A DNA stretch of 64,000 nucleotides from Amycolatopsis thermalba (GTDB lineage: Bacteria > Actinomycetota > Actinomycetes > Mycobacteriales > Pseudonocardiaceae). The notes beneath the pieces were generated by a model, which was not told the origin of the DNA, made no database searches, and was given only the letters and a program-made list of their open reading frames with translations. The translations under genes and the position numbers were made by a program. The stretch covers positions 62,001 to 126,000 of the forward strand of contig NZ_PQHW01000007.1 in the NCBI RefSeq assembly GCF_003385215.1, read 5' to 3'. Shown one piece after another: positions 8,665 to 16,147 of this stretch; position 1 is the first letter of the stretch; each line of letters opens with the position of its first letter.

Positions 8665-9513
8665 TCAGCGCCGGCGGGCCCGCAGCGCTTCGATGACCTC
8701 GTCGTCCCAGCGGTGTTGCCGGATCAGCCGGTAGCGCTCGCCCGCGACCCACATGTACGCCTCGGCCTCGGTGCGGTCCCCGATCAGCTCCGCCTGCCGC
8801 ATCATCTCCACCACCGGCAGGTACTCCTCGTCGTACCAGCGCCGGGCGATCGTCGCGCGGTCGAGGAACTTGCCCTCCGCCTGCATGAGCCGGAACCCCC
8901 ACGCCTCGACGTGCTCACCGAGGTGCGCGTAGTCCCACGGGTCGCTCACCACGATCGCCGCGCGCGCCTCGCCGGTCAGCGGCACCCGCGACAGGAACAG
9001 CCGCCGGTAGTCCTTGACGATCAGGTCGCCCCGGTAGCGGATGCCCTTCGGGTCGAGCTTGGTGTGCACCTCGGTCACCGACGCCTCGATGGTCTCCAGC
9101 CCGAGCGCGTAGGCGACCGACACGCGGTGGTGCCCGTCGATCACGAAGTGCAGGTCACCGACCCGGTACACCTCGATCGGCGGGATGTGCTCGCCGCGGC
9201 GGGCGGCCAGCGCGAGCCGTTCCCAGCGCTCCCGCACCCGGCCGGACGTGGGCCGGAACCGGCGGTCGAAGTCGCGGCCCCGGTCCACGCTGCCGACGAT
9301 CGAGTTCAGCGGGATCACCCGCCGCCCGATCCGCCGCTCGCCCGCGTACCCCAGCGCGTCCACGACCTCGTCGAACGGCAGCATGATGTTGACGTCGTCG
9401 GGTTCCCGGCGCAGCCAGTTCGCCAGCCGGGACAGCACCTGCCGCCGCCGGGCGCGCAGGAAGTCGTGTTCGGCGTCGGCGCGGGGGAAGCCGGTGTCGC
9501 GCGCGGGGGTCAC
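8665..9513 (-). CDS. ParB-like nuclease-domain protein
   Basis: The product has 282 residues. A helical N-terminus (residues ~15-50) precedes a ParB/sulfiredoxin-like core containing RVIPLNSIVGSVDRG and the diagnostic FVIDGHHRVSVAYALG, the segment that forms the CTP/phosphate-binding pocket in ParB folds. The C-terminal ~120 residues are helical and carry an EEYLPVVEMMRQ segment. The GTG start at 9513 overlaps the stop of the upstream metallophosphoesterase (GTGA), so the two are translationally coupled. It is not a chromosome-partition ParB: there is no partner ParA and no HTH of that type. Its biochemical role is unknown. Confidence 0.7.
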   Translation of the reverse strand: MTPARDTGFPRADAEHDFLRARRRQVLSRLANWLRREPDDVNIMLPFDEVVDALGYAGERRIGRRVIPLNSIVGSVDRGRDFDRRFRPTSGRVRERWERLALAARRGEHIPPIEVYRVGDLHFVIDGHHRVSVAYALGLETIEASVTEVHTKLDPKGIRYRGDLIVKDYRRLFLSRVPLTGEARAAIVVSDPWDYAHLGEHVEAWGFRLMQAEGKFLDRATIARRWYDEEYLPVVEMMRQAELIGDRTEAEAYMWVAGERYRLIRQHRWDDEVIEALRARRR

Positions 9514-10178
9514 GTCCGCACCTCGTGCGGGGTGAACTCGATGAGGTGCTTGCCGACGACGTTGCGGACTCGGGTCTCGCCCATCCGGTGCTCCCGGGGG
9601 TGTTCGCCGTAGGGGTGGATGTGGCCGTGCAGCAACCAGTCCGGCCGCATCCGCTCGACCACCGGGTGCAGGCAGTCGAAGCCGCGGTGCGGCGGGTCTT
9701 CGCGGTCGCCGACGCCGCGCGGCGGGGCGTGCGTCAGCAGGAAGTCGACGCCGCGGCCGTCGCGGCGCCGCCGGCGCGCCGCCTGCCGGACCAGGCCCCG
9801 GGCGCGGCGGGCCTGCTGCGCCTGGGTCCACTGGTTCGGCCCGTCGTTGTAGCGGACCGAGCCGCCCAGCCCCGCGATCCGCAGACCGCACACGTCGACC
9901 ACGCGGCCGTCGGCGTTGATGCCACCGGCCGGACCGGGCCACGCCTGCGGGAACCCGGCCCGCAGGAACAGGCCGCCGTGGCGGGTGAACCCGGACAGGT
10001 CCGGGTCGTGGTTGCCGGGCACGAACACGCACGGCACACCGCCCAGCGCGTCGGTCAGGAACTCCAGGTAGTCGAACGGCAGGTCACCGGCGGCCAGGAC
10101 GAGGCCGACGTCGCAGCCGGGGCCGATACCGGCCCACAGCCGCTCGTCGACCTCGTCGGCGACCACCAGTGCGCGCAT
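9510..10178 (-). CDS. Calcineurin-like metallophosphoesterase
   Basis: This 222-residue protein has most family metal-binding motifs: GDLPFDY, GNHDPD, LLTHAPPRG and HGHIHPYG. The first motif, normally DxH, reads ADEVDE (VVADEVDERLW at residues 5-15), so one metal-ligand histidine is replaced. The start is ATG 10178, because a -10-like TATCGT lies 6 nt before it, giving a leaderless message. The frame continues upstream without homology. It is the first gene of an operon with the ParB-like gene. The substrate is unknown; hydrolysis of a phosphodiester or nucleotide is the family expectation. Confidence 0.75.
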   Translation of the reverse strand: MRALVVADEVDERLWAGIGPGCDVGLVLAAGDLPFDYLEFLTDALGGVPCVFVPGNHDPDLSGFTRHGGLFLRAGFPQAWPGPAGGINADGRVVDVCGLRIAGLGGSVRYNDGPNQWTQAQQARRARGLVRQAARRRRRDGRGVDFLLTHAPPRGVGDREDPPHRGFDCLHPVVERMRPDWLLHGHIHPYGEHPREHRMGETRVRNVVGKHLIEFTPHEVRT

Positions 10179-10184
10179 GGGTCC

Positions 10185-10190
10185 ACGATA
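10185..10190 (-). promoter_or_regulatory. -10 element, leaderless start of the phosphoesterase
   Basis: On the minus strand TATCGT is followed by 6 nt (GGACCC) and the ATG at 10178. Confidence 0.5.
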
Positions 10191-10198
10191 GGGACTCC

Positions 10199-10312
10199 TC
10201 AGCGGGCCTGCGCGAGTTCCGGGTGGTCCGCGATCAGGACCGCCACCACCGCGATCCACGTCAGGGTCAACGCGAGCGCCCAGAACTTCACGCTCGTGAG
10301 CAGTCTGGTCAT
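10199..10312 (-). CDS. 37-residue single-pass membrane peptide
   Basis: A short ORF with a good ribosome site (AAAGGAG, 7 nt before ATG 10312) encodes a peptide with one hydrophobic helix (residues ~9-28, FWALALTLTWIAVVAVLIA) flanked by a short basic N-terminus and a polar tail ending HPELAQAR. It lies between corA (36 nt away, same strand) and the metallophosphoesterase. No family is recognised. The strong SD and clean hydrophobic profile argue that it is expressed. It could be a small partner of a membrane protein such as CorA, which is speculation. Confidence 0.55.
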   Translation of the reverse strand: MTRLLTSVKFWALALTLTWIAVVAVLIADHPELAQAR

Positions 10313-10348
10313 GAGTCGACTCCTTTCATCGAACACTTCAGGAATGGG

Positions 10349-11434
10349 CTACAGCCAGTTGTTCTTCCTGAATATTCGGTAAAGAAGCAGGCAGATCCCG
10401 AGAATCATGACGAGAACCGCCGGATAGCCGTACTGCCAGCGCAATTCCGGCATGTAGTCGAAATTCATGCCGTAGATACCCGCGATCATCGTGGGCACCG
10501 TGATCATCGCCGCCCACGAGGTGATCTTGCGCATGTCGCTGTTCTGCTGGAGCGTGATCTTGGCGACCGTCGCGTTCACCAGCGTCGTCAGCAGCTCGTC
10601 GAAGTTGCCCACCCGCTCCGACACGGTGGTCAGGTGGTCGTCGACGTCGCGGAAGTACGACCGGACCTCGTCGGGCACCAGCCGGGTGAACCCCTCGGCC
10701 AGCCGGCGCACCGGCGTGACCAGCGGCAACACCGCCCGGCGCAGCTCCAGCACCTCGCGTTTCATGAGGTAGATCTGCTCCGCGCTGACCGTCGACCGCG
10801 GCGCGAACACGCGCGCCTCCATCTCGTCGATGTCCTCCTCGATCGACGAGGTGACCTCCAGGTACTGGTCGACGATGAGGTCGGTGATGGCGTGCAGCAC
10901 CGCGGCCGGGCCGTTCACCAGCCGCTCCGGGTCCTCGTCGAGCTCGCGGCGCAGCCGGGCCAGCCCGGAGTGCGCCCCGTGCCGGACGGTGATGATGAAG
11001 TCCAGCCCGAGGAACGCCATCAGCTCGCCGCTCTCCACGATCTCGTTGGCCGTGGTGGGCGACTCGTGCTCGACGTAGCGGACCGTCTTGAGCACCATGA
11101 ACAACGTGTCGTCGTAGCGCTCCAGCTTCGGCCGCTGGTGCGCCTGCACGGCGTCCTCGACGGCCAGCTCGTGCAGGCCGTAGACCTCCGCGATGCCCTG
11201 GATCTGCTGCTGGTCGGGCTCGTGCAGGCCGATCCAGACGAACCCGTCACGCCGGCGCCGGACCTCCTTGATGGCCTCGGCGTGCGTCCAGCGCCCGGGC
11301 AGCCGTTCGCCGTCGACGTACACGGCGCAGTCGACGATGTAGGCCGACACCGGGACCGGCACGGGCGGCTCGACCCGGGTCGACCGGCCGTTGCCCCGGC
11401 CGCGCAGGCCACCGAGGGAGGGAATCGCAGGCAT
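10349..11434 (-). CDS. corA: CorA-family magnesium/cobalt transporter
   Basis: This 361-residue protein has a large soluble N-terminal domain, a long coiled-coil segment, and two C-terminal transmembrane helices. The first ends in the CorA signature YGMNF (AGIYGMNFDYM). The protein ends in a basic stretch (FRKNNWL). CorA forms pentameric inner-membrane channels for Mg2+. The start is ATG 11434, with AGGAG 6 nt upstream; the frame extends upstream without homology. In M. tuberculosis corA directly follows sugC on the opposite strand. Here about 3.7 kb of other genes are inserted between them. A small leader ORF lies 98 nt upstream. Confidence 0.92.
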   Translation of the reverse strand: MPAIPSLGGLRGRGNGRSTRVEPPVPVPVSAYIVDCAVYVDGERLPGRWTHAEAIKEVRRRRDGFVWIGLHEPDQQQIQGIAEVYGLHELAVEDAVQAHQRPKLERYDDTLFMVLKTVRYVEHESPTTANEIVESGELMAFLGLDFIITVRHGAHSGLARLRRELDEDPERLVNGPAAVLHAITDLIVDQYLEVTSSIEEDIDEMEARVFAPRSTVSAEQIYLMKREVLELRRAVLPLVTPVRRLAEGFTRLVPDEVRSYFRDVDDHLTTVSERVGNFDELLTTLVNATVAKITLQQNSDMRKITSWAAMITVPTMIAGIYGMNFDYMPELRWQYGYPAVLVMILGICLLLYRIFRKNNWL

Positions 11435-11531
11435 GGGATCTCCTGGCTTTCGCAGTGCGTACCACGACCGCCGGGCGGGCAGGAATGCGTCCGCTCGGCA
11501 CTGACCAGCGTTTTCCCGGGCGAAAAGAGAC

Positions 11532-11609
11532 CTAACGACCGGAGAGGATTCCGGCCATGCGGAGGGAAACGCTGGGTTTACTAGGGAGCGGACTATCGCC
11601 ACTACTCAT
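11532..11609 (-). CDS. Putative corA leader peptide (25 residues)
   Basis: Upstream of corA on the same strand an ATG at 11609 follows a near-perfect anti-16S site (GGAGGAGGTGAGG; the nearest GAGG is 8 nt from the ATG). It opens a 25-codon ORF with an acidic-proline start, MSSGDSPLPSKPSVSL, ending ...RMAGILSGR and TAG. Nothing else explains such a strong site 175 nt before corA. Short Pro-rich leaders control Mg2+ transporter genes in enterobacteria (mgtL), so a regulatory role is plausible but inferred. The remaining 11435-11531 has no other ORF. Confidence 0.5.
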   Translation of the reverse strand: MSSGDSPLPSKPSVSLRMAGILSGR

Positions 11610-11694
11610 CGTGCGTTCCTCACCTCCTCCAGCCGGACCGGCAACGTGGCGGCTGTCGCGTTGACGCACCGCCTCCATTGGCCGAGGGTACTCC

Positions 11695-11710
11695 TCAACA
11701 TCAGTTGACG
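11695..11710 (+). promoter_or_regulatory. Inverted repeat overlapping a -35 upstream of maoC-like gene
   Basis: TCAAC-ATCA-GTTGA (11695-11708) is a perfect 5-bp dyad, and its right half is part of a TTGACG -35-like hexamer at 11705-11710. No clear -10 follows. It could be the operator and promoter for the acyl-metabolism genes downstream. Confidence 0.35.
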
Positions 11711-11753
11711 TCGCTCCAGGTCGGTGTGGCGTTACCCGCAGGGAGGTCGAGCG

Positions 11754-12257
11754 GTGCAGTTCGGGCGGTATTTCGAGGAGTTCGAGGTGGGCGCGGTGTA
11801 CAAGCACTGGCCCGGCAAGACGGTGACCGAGTACGACGACCACCTGTTCTGCCTGCTCACCATGAACCACCACCCGCTGCACCTGGACGCGCACTACGCG
11901 GCCGAGACCACCGACTTCGGCAAGAACGTCGTGGTGGGCAACTACGTCTACTCGCTGCTGCTGGGCATGTCGGTGCCGGACGTGTCGGGCAAGGCGATCG
12001 CGAACCTGGAGATCGAGTCGCTGCGGCACGTCAAGCCGACCTTCCACGGTGACACCATCTACGGTGAGACCGAGGTGCTGGACAAGACCCCGTCGAAGTC
12101 GAAGGACGACCGGGGCGTGGTGTACGTGGAGACCCGGGGCTACAAGCAGGACGGCACGATCGTGTGCATCTTCCGCCGCAAGGTCCTGGTGCCGAAGCAG
12201 AACTACGGTGAGGCGCGTGGGGGCGAGCAACCGGGCCGTCCCGTTCCGCACGAGTGA
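11754..12257 (+). CDS. MaoC-family dehydratase
   Basis: The 167-residue protein is a single hotdog hydratase of the MaoC type. It contains TMNHHPLHLDAHYAAET (catalytic Asp/His region of R-specific enoyl-CoA hydratases) followed by VVGNYVYSLLLGMS. The GTG at 11754 follows GGGAGG at 11741-11746; an in-frame ATG at 11724 lacks such a site. It probably hydrates a trans-2-enoyl-CoA or acts on mesaconyl/beta-methylmalyl-type substrates, as in some actinobacterial homologues. It is first in a same-strand run with a DUF2332 protein and an acyl-CoA synthetase. Confidence 0.85.
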   Translation: MQFGRYFEEFEVGAVYKHWPGKTVTEYDDHLFCLLTMNHHPLHLDAHYAAETTDFGKNVVVGNYVYSLLLGMSVPDVSGKAIANLEIESLRHVKPTFHGDTIYGETEVLDKTPSKSKDDRGVVYVETRGYKQDGTIVCIFRRKVLVPKQNYGEARGGEQPGRPVPHE

Positions 12258-12267
12258 GGGAGAGCGC

Positions 12268-13371
12268 GTGACGATCGGGTTGGCCGAAGCCAAGCGGCAG
12301 CTGAGCGAGTTCGCCGGGAGCGCGGCGGGCGAGTCGCCGCTCTACGAGCACCTCGCGTCGAAGGCCGCCGAGGACGACGAGGTGGCCGGCCTGCTGGCCG
12401 CCGCGCCCGGCGGGGCGAGCCCGGCGCTGCTGTTCGCGGTCGCGCACCGGCTCATCCAGGCCGACCCGATCCACCCGCTCTCGCGCTACTACCCGTCGCT
12501 GGGCGGGTTCGACGGCGTCGACGGCCAGACCTGGCCGGTGTTCCGCGAGTTCCTGCTCGCGCACGCGGACGACGCGGCCGGGATGCTCGCGTCGAAGTCG
12601 CTGGCGAACAACGAGGTGCGCCGGGCCGCGTCGGCCTTCCCCGGGGTCGCGATGGCCGCCAAGCAGGCCGGCGGCAAGATCGCGTTGATCGAGGTCGGCA
12701 CCGCGGGCGGGTTGCTGCTGGGGATGGACAGGTTCGCCTACCGGTACCAGTGCGACGGTGGCGAGCAGCTGGTCGCCGGGCCGGCCAAGGCTGCCGTCGG
12801 GTTGCACTGCGCGCTCGACCTGGCGCCCGGCGCGGTGCTGCCGAAGCTGCCGAAGAAGCTGACCGTCGCCTCGCGGGTCGGGCTCGACCCGGCGCCGCTG
12901 GATCTGTCCGATGAGGACGAGCTGGCGTGGCTGGAGGCGTGCGTGTGGGCCGACCAGCCGGACCGGGTGCGGCTGCTGCGGGCGGCGGCGCTGGCGCAGC
13001 GCAAGTCGCCGCCGGAGATCATCGCCGCGGGCGCGGTCGGCGGGTTCGACGAGGCGGTGTCCCGGGTGCCCGCGGACCTGCCGCTGGTGGTGCTCACCAG
13101 CCGGACCATGGGCCACATTCCGGACGCCGACCGCGCCGAGTTCCTGTCCCGCATGGCCGCGCTGGGCCAGACGCGTCCACTGTGGTGGGTCATGGACGAG
13201 ACGTACGAGCACGGGCTGTCCGCGGTGCTGCCGGGCCGGGACGAGCTGGCCTTCGCCCGGGACGGCCTGACGACGCTCGGGCTGGCGCGGCGCACCGCGG
13301 ACGGCTGGGACGCCGTCGCCCTGGCCCGCACCACGCGCTACGGCGCCCGGATGACCTGGCTGGCCGCCTAG
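12268..13371 (+). CDS. DUF2332 family protein
   Basis: This 367-residue protein has the features of the DUF2332 family common in actinobacteria. The N-terminal part includes DPIHPLSRYYPSLGG, the middle IALIEVGTAGGLLLGMDRF resembles a methyltransferase-like glycine motif, and near the C-terminus is PLWWVMDE. GTG 12268 is chosen because it follows GAGGGAGAG by 4-5 nt. It lies 10 nt after the MaoC gene and 39 nt before the acyl-CoA synthetase, so it is probably cotranscribed. Its biochemical role is not known. Confidence 0.8.
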   Translation: MTIGLAEAKRQLSEFAGSAAGESPLYEHLASKAAEDDEVAGLLAAAPGGASPALLFAVAHRLIQADPIHPLSRYYPSLGGFDGVDGQTWPVFREFLLAHADDAAGMLASKSLANNEVRRAASAFPGVAMAAKQAGGKIALIEVGTAGGLLLGMDRFAYRYQCDGGEQLVAGPAKAAVGLHCALDLAPGAVLPKLPKKLTVASRVGLDPAPLDLSDEDELAWLEACVWADQPDRVRLLRAAALAQRKSPPEIIAAGAVGGFDEAVSRVPADLPLVVLTSRTMGHIPDADRAEFLSRMAALGQTRPLWWVMDETYEHGLSAVLPGRDELAFARDGLTTLGLARRTADGWDAVALARTTRYGARMTWLAA

Positions 13372-13410
13372 CTGTTGTGTGGCCGGGTCCACTGCGGTGA
13401 GGATGTGGTC

Positions 13411-15003
13411 ATGGCTGAGGACACGTGGTTCACCCCGCTCACCCCGCTGGCGTTCCTGGAGCGCTCCGCCGAGGTCTTCGCCGACAAGGAGGCCATCGTC
13501 TACGGCGAGCGCCGCGTGACCTACCGCGAGTTCGCCGCCGAGGCGACGCGCGTGGCGCGGGCGCTGCGGGCGAGCGGTATCGAGCCCGGGGACCGCGTGG
13601 CGTACCTGCTGCCGAACATCCCGGAGATGCTGGTCGCGCACTTCGCGGTGCCGCTCGCCGGCGCGGTGCTGGTCGCGATCAACACCCGGCTCGCGCCGGC
13701 CGAGATCCGCTACATCCTCCAGCACTCCGGGGCGAAGGTGCTGGTCGTGGACGCCGCGTTGCACGCCTCGGTGCCGCCGGACGCCGGCGTGGACATCGTG
13801 ACGGTGGTCGACGGCGCCGCGCCGGATCCGGCCGTCGGCGGCATCACCTACGACGAGCTGCTGGCGCGCGGCAGCGACGAGCCGCTGCCGTGGCGCGTCG
13901 CGGACGAGCGGTCGACGATCTCGATCAACTACACCTCCGGGACGACGGGACGGCCCAAGGGCGTCCAGTACCACCACCGGGGCGCGTACCTGAACTCGCT
14001 CGCCGAGATCATCCATTCGGGTCATTCGCCGGAGTCGAAGTACCTGTGGACGCTGCCGATGTTCCACTGCAACGGCTGGTGCACGACGTGGGCGGTCACC
14101 GCGATCGGCGGCACGCACGTGTGCCTGCGGGCGGTCGACGCGGCGGAGATCTGGCGGCTGCTGGACGGCGAGGGCATCACGCACCTCAACGGCGCGCCGA
14201 CGGTGCTGAACACGATCGCGGGCTACTCCGGGGCGCATCCGCTGTCGCGCGAGGTCGTGGTGACCACGGCCGGGGCGCCGCCGTCGCCGACCGTGATCCG
14301 GCGGATGACGGACCTGGGCGCGCGGCTGGTGCACGTGTACGGGCTGACCGAGACGTACGGCCCGTACACGGTGTGCGAGGCGCAGGAGGGGTGGATCAAG
14401 CTCGACATCGCCGAGCGGAGCAGGCTGATGGCGCGGCAGGGCGTCGGGATGCTGGTGACCGACGGGATCCGCGTGGTGGACGAGCAGATGCGCGACGTGC
14501 CCCGCGACGGCGTCACGATGGGCGAGGTCGTGATGCGCGGGAACAACGTGATGTCCGGCTACTTCGCCGACCCCGAGGCGACGGAGAAAGCGTTTCGCGG
14601 CGGCTGGTTCCACTCCGGCGACCTGGGCGTGTGGCACCCGGACGGCTACATCCAGCTGCGTGACCGGGCGAAGGACATCATCGTCTCGGGCGGCGAGAAC
14701 ATCTCGACGATCGAGGTGGAGGCGGCGCTGGACTCGCACGAGGCCGTCGCGGAGGTCGCGGTGGTCGGCGTCCCGGACGAGAAGTGGGGCGAGCGGCCCA
14801 AGGCGTACGTCGTGCTGCGCCCCGGGGCCGCGGTGACGGCCGAGGAGCTGCGGTCGCACGTGCGGGAGCAGATCGCGCGCTTCAAGGTGCCGGACCGGGT
14901 GGAGTTCGTGGCGGCGCTGCCGAAGACCTCGACGGGGAAGATCCAGAAGTTCCAGCTGCGCGAACGGGACTGGAGTGGCGCGGAGAGCCGCATCCAGGGC
15001 TGA
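13411..15003 (+). CDS. Acyl-CoA synthetase (AMP-forming)
   Basis: The 530-residue protein has the complete ANL-superfamily motif set: P-loop YTSGTTGRPKGV, GLTETYGPYTVCEAQ, HSGDLGVWHPDGYIQLRDRA, then SGGENISTIEVE and the C-terminal catalytic lysine in KTSTGKIQKF. It activates a carboxylic acid to acyl-AMP and then acyl-CoA. Overall it resembles the medium-chain/3-methylmercaptopropionyl-type group of ligases. ATG 13411 is preceded by GGTGAGGA. The neighbouring MaoC gene suggests a shared fatty or short-chain acid degradation role. Confidence 0.9.
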   Translation: MAEDTWFTPLTPLAFLERSAEVFADKEAIVYGERRVTYREFAAEATRVARALRASGIEPGDRVAYLLPNIPEMLVAHFAVPLAGAVLVAINTRLAPAEIRYILQHSGAKVLVVDAALHASVPPDAGVDIVTVVDGAAPDPAVGGITYDELLARGSDEPLPWRVADERSTISINYTSGTTGRPKGVQYHHRGAYLNSLAEIIHSGHSPESKYLWTLPMFHCNGWCTTWAVTAIGGTHVCLRAVDAAEIWRLLDGEGITHLNGAPTVLNTIAGYSGAHPLSREVVVTTAGAPPSPTVIRRMTDLGARLVHVYGLTETYGPYTVCEAQEGWIKLDIAERSRLMARQGVGMLVTDGIRVVDEQMRDVPRDGVTMGEVVMRGNNVMSGYFADPEATEKAFRGGWFHSGDLGVWHPDGYIQLRDRAKDIIVSGGENISTIEVEAALDSHEAVAEVAVVGVPDEKWGERPKAYVVLRPGAAVTAEELRSHVREQIARFKVPDRVEFVAALPKTSTGKIQKFQLRERDWSGAESRIQG

Positions 15004-15399
15004 AAGCGCCCTCAGCAGCGCGGAGGCGGCTCGCTCCGCGGGAACAACGCGCCCCTGCGGGGCGGCTCGGCACGAAGGCAGCGCGTTTCCGTCGGCTCGC
15101 CACAGCCGACAGGCCGCCGCGAGCAGCGATTTTCGCCGCAGCCGAGGCGTCGCCTCGGCAGCCGAGTTGCTGCTGCGGGGGAGGTTGGGGTGTCGCTGGT
15201 GGCGGTGTGCTGGCCGGGTCGCCGCGTAGTGGCCCGGTGAGGTGGCGGTTTCGCCGCAGCCGAGGTGTCGCCTCGGCTGCCGAGTCGCTGCTGCGAAGAA
15301 AGGTGGGCGTCGCCGCGAGTGGGGTGCCGCCCGGGGCCGCTCCTCGCCCGGAGAAGTGGCCCTGGGTTCCGCTGCCGGAAAGCGCCCTCAGCAGCGCGG
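15002..15399. repeat. Repeat-rich convergent intergenic gap
   Basis: The 384 nt between the acyl-CoA synthetase and NUDIX stops hold no gene. A 22-nt exact direct repeat (GAAAGCGCCCTCAGCAGCGC plus GG) occurs at 15002-15023 and 15378-15399. The second copy contains the NUDIX stop codon and last codons; the first abuts the other gene's stop. Between them a 47-nt element at 15131-15177 recurs at 15249-15295 with three mismatches, 118 nt apart. The first copy contains the palindrome CCGAGGCG-T-CGCCTCGG (15142-15158). Confidence 0.85.
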
Positions 15400-15789
15400 C
15401 AGCATCTCCCAGCCACGCAGTGTGTCCGCCAGCCCATCGGTCAGCGCGAGCGCCGTGAAGGTCGCTTCGTCGACCCAGCGCACGTCGGCCGCGTCGTCGC
15501 CCGCCTGCAGGAAACCGCTCTCCACCTGGCAGACGTAGTCGTAGATCTCGTAGCGGCCGCGGACCACGTGCCCCGCCAGCGCGCCCGGCCGGACCACGAG
15601 ACCGGTCTCCTCGCGCATCTCCCGGACCAGGGCCTCACTGTCCGTTTCGCCCGGTTCGACGCGTCCGCCGGGGATCGACCACAGTCCGCGTCCGGGCTCG
15701 TTCGCGCGCTGGACGAGCAGCAACCGGCCCTCGTGATCGTGCAAGATCCCGCCTACGCACCGCACGGACACCGGGCGAATCCCGCTCAT
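15388..15789 (-). CDS. NUDIX hydrolase
   Basis: The 133-residue protein has a full NUDIX box (GGRVEPGETDSEALVREMRE followed by ETGL at residues ~41-64), binding the catalytic Mg2+ ions. It hydrolyses a nucleoside diphosphate linked to another moiety, and small proteins of this size are often house-cleaning or MutT-like. A -10-like TAGGCT lies 6 nt before ATG 15789, so the mRNA is probably leaderless. The gene converges on the acyl-CoA synthetase. The substrate cannot be predicted. Confidence 0.88.
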   Translation of the reverse strand: MSGIRPVSVRCVGGILHDHEGRLLLVQRANEPGRGLWSIPGGRVEPGETDSEALVREMREETGLVVRPGALAGHVVRGRYEIYDYVCQVESGFLQAGDDAADVRWVDEATFTALALTDGLADTLRGWEMLPRC

Positions 15790-15795
15790 GAGGGC

Positions 15796-15801
15796 AGCCT
15801 A
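15796..15801 (-). promoter_or_regulatory. -10 element, leaderless start of the NUDIX gene
   Basis: On the minus strand TAGGCT is separated by GCCCTC (6 nt) from the ATG at 15789. Confidence 0.5.
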
Positions 15802-15961
15802 ACCCGGTCCCGCCGGACGCGGAGAGTAACCAACCGATTAGATCACAGCCGGACACTGACCCAAGCGCGGGACTTACCTCCCGTAACCCTGCGGAGTGCG
15901 GTACAACGTTACTGGTGAGCTTGCCAGTCCGATGCCGGAGTAAGAGACGGGATTGATCGTT

Positions 15962-16126
15962 GTGAACGCGAAGAAGATTGCCGGGCTCGTGGGTATCGCG
16001 TTGGTGCTGTTCTTCGTGATCGCCCAGCCGGGCAACGCGGCCAACCTGGTCAGCAACATCGTCGACTTCCTGCGTGAATCGGCCGAGGCCGTCATCACCT
16101 TCGTCAGCAACGTGTTCACTTCGTAG
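15962..16126 (+). CDS. 54-residue membrane peptide
   Basis: A short frame starting at GTG 15962 encodes 54 residues: a basic N-terminus, a hydrophobic helix (AGLVGIALVLFFVIA, residues 7-21), then an amphipathic helix (NLVSNIVDFLRESAEAVITF). Codon third positions are almost all G or C as in real genes here. It ends 21 nt before the PH-domain membrane protein. Small proteins of this form are seen next to PH-domain genes in related actinobacteria, as I recall, but no function is known. The ribosome site is weak, so TTG 15953 is an alternative start. Confidence 0.6.
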   Translation: MNAKKIAGLVGIALVLFFVIAQPGNAANLVSNIVDFLRESAEAVITFVSNVFTS

Positions 16127-16135
16127 GCGGCCGGA

Positions 16136-16141
16136 TAGGCT
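16136..16141 (+). promoter_or_regulatory. -10 element, leaderless start of the PH-domain gene
   Basis: TAGGCT is followed by GGCTTG (6 nt) and ATG 16148. Confidence 0.45.
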
Positions 16142-16147
16142 GGCTTG

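Noticed and set aside
11440-11540. M-box (Mg2+) riboswitch upstream of corA, suggested by GTTAGGT on the minus strand
   Set aside because: Only this heptamer resembles the motif; the remaining conserved blocks and helices could not be found.
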